Of a stretch of 64,000 nucleotides of DNA, positions 22,905-31,920 are shown in pieces. Position 1 is the first letter of the stretch. The number at the start of each line of letters is the position of its first letter. The notes below the pieces were generated by a model. It worked only from the letters and a program-made list of their open reading frames with translations. It did no database searches and had not been told where the DNA came from. The position numbers and the translations under genes are program-made. The stretch is from Nematopogon swammerdamellus (lineage: Eukaryota; Arthropoda; Insecta; Lepidoptera; Adelidae): contig OX336339.1 of NCBI GenBank assembly GCA_946902875.1, positions 20,119,349 to 20,183,348 on the forward strand, written 5' to 3'.

Positions 22905-22965
22905 TTTTTTATTGAAAGCGCGATGGCGCTGAGGCACCCAGAAGGTGACAAACGACGCCCATCTA
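22905..22965 (-). mobile_element. Short retroelement fragment with T run
   Basis: A run of 11 T followed by ATTGAAAGCGCGATGGCGCT and CACCCAGAAGG looks like the poly(A) end of a minus-strand short insertion. The family is unknown and it is too short to classify further. Confidence 0.3.
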
Positions 22966-23365
22966 ATTAACTTTGTACTTTTAGTTTCATTGGTCTATTT
23001 TGATAATAATCTACGGAGCCGCTATTATCGGCTGCTATACTTACTTATAATATCTCTTATAAATGCTTACCATTATATTAGGAATATTTTCAACTTCGCG
23101 AGGATTAGCGGATTAGGGATATTTATGTGAATTGTCACGTATTTCCATGAAAGCTCTCGAAGAAACAATTACACTGCATTGCTAATTGTTATCTACTTAA
23201 CAAGGATTAACGATATACCAGGAATACTGCAAACTGTGCGAACTAATTAGCAGTATTCATTAGTGAACAACACAATCAATCTGGCACTCAGTCTGCTCCA
23301 GTCGTTTGCACGAGTCAGTCTTCATACCCGTGCTTTACATATTTAAAACTATTCAATACGAAAAC

Positions 23366-25522
23366 ATGGAGTCTTTTGTTAATAACATTGATATTTACGT
23401 GTTTATGAGAAATTGTGACAGTTTTCTGAATTACGCGGTATTGGTTGCCGCTATTGCCTCAATAGTTAGTGTAAATTTGCCCGAAGAGACACAAGTGAAA
23501 GAATTTTGTCGTAAATATTGTTACAATCTACACAAACGATGGGTGAAGTCAAGCTACAACGAGGAACGTTTTCTACAGAAGAATCGAGAATGGTTGGACT
23601 CGGCCATCAAGTGGCCCGAATTCGTAAAGAAACAACTGCCTTCAGCGAGTAGCGACCTCGCGGATAACCAAAAGGTTTGCACTTCTCAAATAATTTCTCC
23701 GGGACCATCGACAGCGCCTCCTATCTTTGTAGCATCTTCACATAAATCATCGCCGAGAAAACCATTTGAAAGTTTAGGAGCCAAACAAAAGCGAAGAAGA
23801 ACCGAAGACATTCGCACAAACTATACATCGCAGGAACTAGCATTTGCGACCAAAATGCGTTTGAAGGCAAATGGGAACGAGGACCTGGGGAAAGTTTTGG
23901 ACCATTTGCTTCAGAATCCAGGCGAAATCGAAAAAGTCAAAGAATTCATTGAAAAAAAGGAGTCCAAGACTATTTATTCATCTGAAAAAGCACTTGCGAT
24001 TTTGGTGTCTTTAAAGCTATCAAGATGGCAATATATAACTTTAAGAGACATGGCTAAGGAAGAAGGTTCCGACCTCTATCCAGCTTATTATAAAATTCAA
24101 CATGCGAAAATTGAGTGTTACCCCCCAAAACAGGACATTGAAGTTACCGAAACACAGGCCAAAATTAAACTGCAAGCGCTTTTGGACCATACTGCAAAAA
24201 GAATTTTGAAAGTGGCGAACCGAAACCTCACAGGCTGCCAGCTAACATTAACAAGCAAGTGGGGATTCGATGGCGCTTCTGGCCAAAGTACATATAAACA
24301 AAGATTTCAAGAACTGAACGAAGGAGACGACTGAAGCATTTTCATGGCAAGTTTGGTTCCTATAAAACTGGTTTATGGAGACGAAGTGATCTGGGAAAAT
24401 GAGACGCCATCTTCGACGAACTACTGCCGTCCTATCTTCTTCAAATTTATGAAGGAGACAATCGATAACGTGAAAAGTGAAATGGCTACCATAGAATCCG
24501 AAATACGAGATCTCAAAACCAGCGATTACGAAGGCGTTTTGATTGAGCATTCGTTAATTATGACGATGATCGATGGTAAAATTACGTCGATTATCTCCGG
24601 TACCTCTAATCAGTCATGTGATATTTGCAGAGCTAAACCGTCTGAGATGAATAACGTTAATATAATTAAAAGTAAAGAAGTAAACACAAATATGTACCGG
24701 TTCGGACTATCTACGTTGCATGCCTGGATTCGATGCATGGAATGCCTTCTCCATATTGCATACCGCATGGATTTTCAGCAGTGGTCGGCCAAAGGTAATA
24801 ATAAAGAAATTATGACCGAGAAAAAAAAACAAATTCAAGATAATTTCAGGAAAGAAACTGGTTTATTGATCGACGTGGTAAAACAAGGTTCAGGAACCAC
24901 GAACGATGGCAACACTGCAAGGCGCTTTTTCCAGAATCCCGAGCAAACTGCCTCTATTACCGGTCTCGATAAGGATTTAATTAATAGATTCGCGGTGATC
25001 CTTAAGGCCATCTCCTCGGGAGAAAAAGTTTGCACTCAAAACTTTGAAATCTATGCTCAAGAAACAATTCAACTTTATATATCATTGTATAGCTGGTATC
25101 ATATGCCAGCAAGTGTTCATAAACTTTTATTCCATGGATCTGAAATAATAAAGCATTTTAACGTAATTCCAATTGGCATACTCTCCGAAGAGGCATCAGA
25201 AGCAAGAAATAAAGATTTCAAGAAGTACAGGGAACACTACTCTCGAAAATGCGATCGCAAATCGACTAATCAAGACATTCTCAACAACTTGCTCGTATCG
25301 TCGGATCCATATTTGTCTAGTATGAAGCCAAAACTTCAAAAACAAAAGCAGCCCTTATCCAGTGAAGTGCGACATTTGCTAATTATAGACGATAAAAATA
25401 AGGAAAATATTGAATTTATTGATACCAGTATTATCTGTGTTCAATCGGATGTGGAGGATGATGATGATTCTGACGCTGAAGACGCTTTAGGTTGTTCCAG
25501 TGATGAAAATGAAAATTTGTAG
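23366..25522 (+). pseudogene. Transib transposase, RAG1-like, one in-frame stop
   Basis: The DDE transposase would catalyse cut-and-paste movement by nicking and hairpin formation at CACAGTG ends, as RAG1 does. From ATG 23366 the frame is 718 codons, broken only by TGA at 24332-24334 (codon 323). A catalytic Asp is seen in KWGFDGASGQSTYKQRF (D302) and a second in MTMIDGKI (D403). The third acid is E612 in SEEASEARNKDFKKYR, which aligns with RAG1 E962 before NKLFRRFR. Zinc ligands C418/C421 (CDIC) and H585/H590 (HKLLFH) match RAG1 C727/C730 and H937/H942, with the same spacing inside each pair. The tail is acidic (DDDDSDAED). A basic KQKRRR at about residue 150 may be a nuclear localisation signal. 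The stop separates D302 from D403, and an ATG follows four codons later. The open frame extends upstream to 23306, but 23366 is the first ATG. Confidence 0.92.
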
Positions 25523-26739
25523 AAATATTGAGTAAATAAATTGTAATAAAAATAGGAAGCTTTATGTACTTTAAAAATATTTATTTAAAAGTTATTAAGT
25601 ATGTTTTATTTTAAGGTTTTTGTAAGATTGAAATAAGATTTTTTCTCAGAAATATGTAGTTTGAATTTCTTTTTGTTATGCACGATAAACATACTTCAGA
25701 AAATTACTTTTATTCTTGACCATAATTTTTATTGATAGTTGGTATTTTTACATTAAATAGGCTCCGTTAAAAGCCATGGGTATTTGGGTAATAATGTATT
25801 ATTACTTTGAAAACTTTTATTATTACTTTTAATAATGTATTATTACTTTTCTCATCATTAATCACTATTCTTAATGTTGATGTTATTAATTTTATACTTT
25901 GAAGTAGGTTTATAATATACTTTGACGGGGGCAATTTTTTGCCTAATTATAATAAATTATAGTAAGTTTGATATATCGAAGTGTGCAGAGCCACCAAAAT
26001 GACGAAATGAAAATACACAACGATATATATAACTTATAATAAGTTAATAATTCGGTAAGTTCCGTAAATACAAAAATATATGTAGTTAGTTAAATATGTA
26101 GTAATTTATATATGTTTAATTACTATCGCCAGATTAATTTGTAATATTTTATGCAAATATGCGCCGTCTGATTGATTGTATTTTGTGTGTAATAAACGTA
26201 CCATTCCACTACAATAATTTTATTCAGATTAGACTACTCAACTTGAAGAATCATTATTAAGTAACCACAGGTCTAGTTATTTTAAGCATTTCAATAAAAA
26301 AAGTTACTAAATCTCCATTGTACAAACTATTGAAAAGGATTATAACACCTTAACAGAAAATCTCTGAGAACAAAATGTATTCACATATTCAGTTTTCCAC
26401 ATATCCCAATTTTTTTTACTAAAGAATTTTCAATGTGATATATCTAAAAAATAACAATTGAAACCGAAAATATGGAAGAGTAATACTAGTTACAAGAAAT
26501 TGTATTTTTTAAAGTTCAAATTGCTATATCTCAGAAAATAAGACTTAAAATGGAAAATTTCTAAGAATAAAAGTAGTTTGTAATCATTAAGAGAATATAT
26601 TAACATACTCACTTTTTACTATATTATAAATGTTTTTATAAGTGCTTATATCTCGGAAAATAATTTTTTTATCAAAAAATCTCACAGAATGAAAGTTGTT
26701 CGTAATTAATAGTAGAATCTATTTGCGTAGTCATTTCGC
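25523..26739 (+). other. Transib 3' non-coding region
   Basis: AATAAA signals lie 12-28 bases after the stop codon (25534 and 25545). About 1.2 kb of AT-rich sequence without any open frame follows before the right inverted repeat. It holds repeated phrases such as ATATCTCAGAAAATAA/ATATCTCGGAAAATAA (about 26526 and 26648). No RAG2-like or other accessory gene is seen. Confidence 0.7.
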
Positions 26740-26775
26740 CCTATGTCCCTGTTTTTGCGGTATCGCCCCACTGTG
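26740..26775 (-). repeat. Right terminal inverted repeat of Transib
   Basis: Read inward on the minus strand it gives CACAGTGGGGCGATACCG, then CAAAAACA and GGGACATAGG. The block GCAAAAACA starts 10 nt after the heptamer and resembles the RSS nonamer ACAAAAACC at 7 of 9 positions. The flanking CGCCG at 26776-26780 is the target duplication. Confidence 0.93.
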
Positions 26776-26780
26776 CGCCG

Positions 26781-27476
26781 CCGATCGGGTAGTTATCGGC
26801 GCTCATATCTACACACGTGTCGGAAATGGACACGAAACTGAGCACGAACACGAGTCGTGACAGATCGTGTCGTCATATCGCTAGGCCAACCGGGCTAGCC
26901 GGGCTAGCCCGCCAACCGGGCCAGCCCGGCCGTCACGAAATCACGAAATACGTCATAAATGGATGTTGTCATTCGACAGTGTCAAAAATTTTATAATCCT
27001 CTTTTCTTCTTCAACAGCCCTTTTAATGTCTCACTGCTGGCCACGGACCTTTCCCAATGAAATGGGAATGAAACTTTCCCAATGATGAAACTTTATACAA
27101 TACGCACTACGAGTAAAGCTTATGTTAATGCCTACTGTGTCATTCATTTCATTACATTAATCAGTATTATCGTACTTTTATTTATTTAAAAGTAGATTTT
27201 TTTTTACAATACCTACCTACTTACTTACTACCTACTACTTTAATAAATATACAAAAATTACGTAATTCCTAATCAATACATAATTATACATATTCATAAA
27301 TATAATACATTGAAACTGCATGTGCATATTAGATATTAGTACCTATTTCTGGTTGATTCCTCATTGTGAGTAGCGCGCTCTTCAGCTCTATGGCATGGAC
27401 ATAAAGTACAATTTCGAGAATACCGGAAGTATTAAAGCTTTGACATCTACCAAGTAAGCCGCTCGACGCAAAGCGT
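26781..27476. other. Repeat-derived and unique sequence
   Basis: 26881-26932 is a palindromic run of GGGCTAGCC/GGCCAGCCCGG. 27020-27060 contains ATGTCTCACTGCTGGCCA, related to a very common lepidopteran repeat phrase. 27185-27330 is AT-rich with TACC iterations. No gene recognised. Confidence 0.4.
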
Positions 27477-27545
27477 GCCGCCGCGCTTTGACGCTCGCCG
27501 CCGCGCTTTGACGTTCGCCGCCGCGCTTTGACGCTCGCCGCCTGC
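27477..27545 (+). repeat. Four-fold ~20-bp GC-rich tandem repeat
   Basis: GCCGCCGCGCTTTGACGCTC and close variants are repeated head to tail four times, ending in CCGCCTGCGGCGGCAGCGCG, which can form a hairpin. No frame across it is supported as coding. Confidence 0.8.
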
Positions 27546-28445
27546 GGCGGCAGCGCGGCTAGTCTAGCTAGGCTTTCTGTTCTTTGAGAGCGCCACCGCC
27601 CCGCTTGAGTGTTATTTATTATTTTGAACCTTAATCTTTACGAAATAAAGTTATATGTACTACTGACAATATAATGTTATGAATGCATAACTTGTAGGTT
27701 AAGGCTAATTTACATTGTGGCGTAGCATAAATACAAAACATAAAAATTTCACCCTGTATTGTATAGTATTAATTAAATTGCATATTTTTTTCGTTTGACC
27801 ACACCATTTAAAAAAAACAATTTAATTCTAACCCAGGTAGGTACTTCTATCTAGAGATGCCGCACCGCGCACGCCACATGTCAATCGAACCGTCCCATTC
27901 CCATACACACGTACGGCGTGCGGTGCGTGCTTGGATATGCTTGTATTTTGTTGAATGTTGTCGCTGTTTAGCGTGTGCAACATCGATCAACATTGTTGCA
28001 TGCTACAGTGTAGCATGCCACAATGTCGGCCGTTGTTGCCTCAGTGTAAATGAGCCGTTAGTCACCAAAGCAACGGTGACTTATCCGTTTTATACCGATC
28101 TAGGTGCACGCGCTCTTTGGCGTTACGGGCGGCCTCGCGGGGGCATACTACCTACCTACTAAACCAAGAATCAACCTTATGCGGGAGTACTAAACGTCCT
28201 TTTTAATGTTATTTATGCGCTAATGATTTTTTTACGTTAGTCACCAAAGCAACGGTGATCTATCGGTATTATACCGGTTTTATACCAAATTTTTGGTATT
28301 ATTCGGTGTGCAACTTATTGTATTTAAACCGATCGGCATCTCTATTCCAGAGCAATACGCGCCAGCCGGCAAAAAATTCACTATTATCTCGGTGGCAAAA
28401 AAACAGTCTAGCCGTGAACGAGCAAAAAGTTACAACTCTATAGTA
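27546..28445. repeat. Region with duplicated CACCAAAGCAACGGTGA blocks
   Basis: GTTAGTCACCAAAGCAACGG occurs at about 28058 and again at 28236, each followed by a TTATACCG block, and inverted at about 16980. CACCAAAGCAACGGTG is itself an imperfect palindrome. An open frame at 27857-28162 has no recognised motif. The remainder is unique. Confidence 0.4.
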
Positions 28446-29604
28446 CTACGGAATTAAAATAATAAACTACATATTTACATCGAGATCGGTGTGAGAAACC
28501 TGGAGCGGGGCCTTTTTTGGGGCCTAGAACGCGGTGCGCCGGAAATAATGATTTGGAGCGCGCAAGAGGGCAACGTAATATTACATAAGTAATTGAGTAA
28601 TTTGTGCATTATATAAACACAGGTATACCTATCTATACTGTAGGTATAAACATGAACAATGGAGGAGCAGTTAAGAGCAGTGGCGGTGCTAGACCAAATG
28701 TAGACGTCAGCGACACCAGCCTTGCGAGGCCTTTTTCATTTCCCATTCGAAAAAAAACGCCAAATAGAATTAGACTGATGTATTAGTATATGAGTTTTAT
28801 TGCTAATCAAATGTTGACAAAAATTACATGAACAATCACAAATTAAAATAAATAACCCAACAAGCAATAACCCAAAGTGTGCGACCATACTTTGATGAGA
28901 ATTTTTGGGATCGCGCGATCCCAAAGATAAACGGTAAATGGTAAAGGGTAAACGAATTTTTGCGAGGCACCCTCAGGCGCTAACGTCATCGAACGATTAT
29001 TTCAAAATTACTTATTTTACTTTGTTTCGATCTTTCCACTCAATAAAAGTGTTGTGTTTGTATAATGTTCTTATTAATAAATTATTTTTATTTGATTTTG
29101 ATTTCAAAATATAGTGTTAGAAATACCACGTGAAAACTTGGGGGTTTAGGCAGTCAGGGCACCAATAGTGGCCTAAAATCGGTCACGTGGTAAGGGTACG
29201 TTCCCTTACTTATAAAGTTTATTTTTGAGTTAATTTGGCCTTTAGCGTTTCTACTGAACCTTCCTATGAGCAGACAAACGGCGTTCGTGTTTGACCTCTT
29301 TTATCTGTAGTGAAATATGAACAATAATGAAATTCGCATTGACATGGACAGTTACCGATTGGTTTTACCAAATCCGTATTTTCACTATAGACAATGTAAA
29401 CTCACGGGCAATACATTGGCGGCAAATGAACAGAGACTTCTTTGTTATACAATTCGTATATTTCACATTGTTTGTTACCAACACGTTTGTTCGGCATGCA
29501 AACCATTTGAAACAGAGCGAGTATATTATTGAGTAAACAAGTGTGGCAGATACCTATTTCTTTATGCAATCCGGAATGAGTGCGGCCGCGTCAGCGGTGT
29601 GGTG
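28446..29604. other. Unique sequence
   Basis: No gene, repeat array or terminal repeats recognised. 29030-29110 has an AATAAA-rich, T-rich stretch that might be an old retroelement tail. Open frames at 29317-29536 are short and without motifs. Confidence 0.35.
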
Positions 29605-29700
29605 TCACTTGTCACAGCAGCACGATGCACACGCTCCGGGGCCAGACAATATCGCCTTGAGAAGGTGCCATACCGGAGACTTCCCTTTTGACTATATGTA
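29605..29700 (-). mobile_element. SINE variant fragment
   Basis: CACGCTCCGG..CCAGACAATATCGCC..GAGAAGGTGCCATACCGG matches the central part of the variant SINE at 45905-46165 in the same minus orientation. No poly(A) is recognisable. Confidence 0.45.
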
Positions 29701-29802
29701 TTATCGCAAATAAAAATAGCGCTAAGCCAATGGACGCATTAAGTAGCCCGCTGGAGTGAGACGGATCATGGAGATACGGTGTTGGTAACACTACTGCCAT
29801 AT

Positions 29803-30262
29803 AAAAATTGCAAATTTAAAAAACCCCCGACCCTTAAAAAGTCTATACTTAAAGGAGTCGGTGGACAGCTAAGTAAATTCCCGCGCAGCTCTGAGTTTTT
29901 ATATTTTATTTACTTACTTAGCGGTCCTCCTTTAAGTAAGTCAACGGAAATTATTATTGACTTTTTAAGGGTCGGGGTTTTTTTAAATTTGCATTTTAAC
30001 TTTTATTTCAAGCTTTTAAAAAAAAAAACGCATGCAAATCGGTCTACTTTTTTATTACTTAATTACTTGATTATAAACATAGCTAAGAACCAACAAGCTT
30101 CCTAATAAAAAAACCGCATCCAAATCGGTCCATTCTTATTTATTTATTTATTTCGGAAATACAAACATTCGTTTGGGAGCTACGATGCCACAGACAGACA
30201 CACACATACACACCCTCACACGTCAAACTTATAACACCCTTCGTTTTTTGCATCGGGGGTTA
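29803..30262 (+). mobile_element. MITE with CCCCCGAC head and hairpin
   Basis: The first ~200 bp (29803-30000) form an imperfect inverted repeat: AAATTTAAAAAACCCCCGAC is answered by GTCGGGGTTTTTTTAAATTT, around a loop with GCGCAGCTCTGAG. The tail carries CCGCATCCAAATCGGTCC, GGGAGCTACGATGCCACAGA and GTCAAACTTATAACACCC, and ends CATCGGGGGTTAAAAA, the inverse of the head. No protein. Related copies lie at 15452, 38717 and 47715. Confidence 0.7.
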
Positions 30263-30267
30263 AAAAT

Positions 30268-30415
30268 GTTTTATGGAACTGGACACGGTTGGCTACATCA
30301 GTACACCTACTACCCGTGATGTCAGCCCATAATACCCTCGCGTACTAGGTGCCATGTCAGTGCTTCCCTTTGGTCGCGCCGGCTGCAATCTGAACAGTGC
30401 GTAAAACACGACACA
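30268..30415 (-). mobile_element. SINE 3' part
   Basis: TTTTATGGAACTGGACACGG, GGCTACATCA, CGTGATGTCAGCCC and AGGTGCCATGTCAGTGCTTC are the 3' blocks of the 5S/tRNA-head SINE on the minus strand. It directly abuts the MITE ending at 30262. Confidence 0.6.
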
Positions 30416-30759
30416 TCATACGATTACTTAGCTTTCAGCCTCCTTCCTTTGGCTTAGCCTGATCGAGTATAAACAGGATATATAATGTAAGTACATCGGG
30501 TATATTTACATAAGTACATACTTTAAATTCAAGAACACGATCCCGGTACACGAGGCGCAGTGTAAATGCGACTACAATCTAACCTTGAAAAAAATATCCT
30601 AATGTTTGCCGACGATAATATCGTTGTTTTGTCTGCTCCTATGCTAACTAGGGCATGGCTCGAGTTTGCTGGAGTTGTGTATGAAAAATATATTTATTGC
30701 ACAATATGAAATTAACAAATAAATTAAAGATTAATAATAAACTAACCTAAACAACATAA
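30416..30759. other. Unique sequence with possible reverse transcriptase trace
   Basis: On the plus strand a short frame from 30602 reads MFADDNIVVLSAP, which resembles the FADD box of reverse transcriptases, but there is no flanking support and it could be chance. Nothing else is recognised. Confidence 0.25.
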
Positions 30760-30860
30760 AAAAATTCACACAAATTTTGATCACTCTCTCCTCGAAGGGT
30801 ACCTAAGACGCTCGCAGCATTCCCGCGCTGGATAGCGATTGCTGTCCGCTGTCTAAGGTA
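30760..30860 (-). pseudogene. Retroelement C-terminal remnant (IQRGNAAS motif)
   Basis: The minus strand encodes RTAIAIQRGNAASVLGTLRG, closely similar to the AIQRGNAAS segment in the larger remnants at 35175-35543 and 42768-43090. This conserved segment occurs near the C-terminus of a protein I associate, from memory and with limited certainty, with arthropod retroelements. Only about 25 codons survive. Confidence 0.55.
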
Positions 30861-31221
30861 TTGCCCTGCATTTTGCCCTGCCTTAAGATTGCCTGACAGG
30901 TCAATTAATTTTTTACTTAAAACGGATGTTAGTGACTGAGGTTGTGTATTATTTTGAATTCAGATACTCTACTAGTTTGCATTTTTAAGTGTATAATATA
31001 TATATAATTATATTATAATTATAATATATATATAATATAAGTATAATAAGCACCTACATGGCACCTAGTTCGAAACAGAAACAATGTGTACATAATGAGC
31101 TGACGTCACGTCACATGAAGCAGCGAACCATATCAGGTGTCATAAAAAAGTTTCCTTGGCTGCTTTTTGAAATCGGTTAAAATATTTCATATATTGTAGG
31201 TATATTAATATATATTGTATA

Positions 31222-31590
31222 CTAGCTTTTGCCCGCGGCTTCGCTCGCGTTAAATTCGTATTTAAAAAGAAGAAAGTAAGTAGGCCCGCTACCGTACCTT
31301 AATTTCGGCGTGCGGAACAATTCTCGGTTTGTGTGAGAGCTCATCAATCGGAAGTGAATTTTATGTAGCCTATCCTGTGTCTCGTATAGTTAAATGTGCT
31401 TATACTAAATTTCATCGAATTCGGATGATCGCTTTAAGAGTTATGGAGGAACATACATACATACATACAGAAAAGATTTCAGTTTACTTTTAGTATCATA
31501 CATAGAGTACACAAACGCATCATAAAACAAAGTAACTTACTCTATCAACATCCTTTACTGATTTATTATTAGTATTGATTGATTGAGCAT
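31222..31590 (-). mobile_element. Helitron-like non-autonomous element
   Basis: On the minus strand the element ends in a GCGAGCGAAGCCGCGGGC hairpin followed by CTAG (31222-31260). It starts near 31585 with a TCAATACTAATAATAAA-type end. CACAGGATAGGCTA and ATCATCCGAATTCGATGAAA blocks agree with the other copies. There is no coding capacity. Confidence 0.65.
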
Positions 31591-31684
31591 TCATATGGTT
31601 CCTAAAACTATTACTGAACTAGTCCCAATTTTTTTTTTACATCCGACTCGATTACACCCACGAAGAGGCGGTAAGAAACTTCGT

Positions 31685-31800
31685 AGGGTTTTTTAAACGG
31701 TTTTATTTAGCTTGACTCCGTATATTTGTTTGTTTGTTTGTTTGTTACTATCTTTTTAAACGGTTTTATTTAGCTTGACTTCGTATATTTGTTTCTATCT
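31685..31800 (+). repeat. Duplicated TTTAAACGGTTTTATTTAGC segment
   Basis: A segment of about 45 bp containing TTTAAACGGTTTTATTTAGC and TTGACTYCGTATATTTGTTT is present twice (about 31690 and 31752), separated by a TGTTTGTT run. A related TTAAACGGTTTTATT occurs at 34431, just outside the other side of the minisatellite. The two sides may belong to one element that carries the array. Confidence 0.55.
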
Positions 31801-31920
31801 TTGTTTCAAATCTTGCGACAACTTTTTCAACTACTTCTACTGAACCGATTTTTATGAAACTTTGCACACACATTGAGTTCTCGTGACAATACAATATTAT
31901 GATAAATTCAACTTGGTAAT

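Larger units (their letters stand above)
22105..26775 (+). mobile_element. Transib DNA transposon, complete, 4671 bp
   Basis: The element is bounded by 36-bp terminal inverted repeats starting CACAGTGGGGCGATACCG, with three mismatches between ends. Identical 5-bp duplications, CGCCG, lie at 22100-22104 and 26776-26780. Transib elements make 5-bp, GC-rich duplications and start with a CACWRTG-type heptamer. Inside is one transposase gene (23366-25522) homologous to the RAG1 core. The large size is partly explained by a SINE inserted in the 5' region (22478-22735) and a long AT-rich 3' region. It sits in a GC-rich repeat block. The single stop in the gene and the low TIR divergence suggest fairly recent activity. 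Confidence 0.93.

Noticed and set aside
23306..23365. Upstream start for the Transib transposase
   Set aside because: The frame is open to 23306 but has no ATG before 23366, and the extra residues have no visible similarity to a transposase N-terminus.
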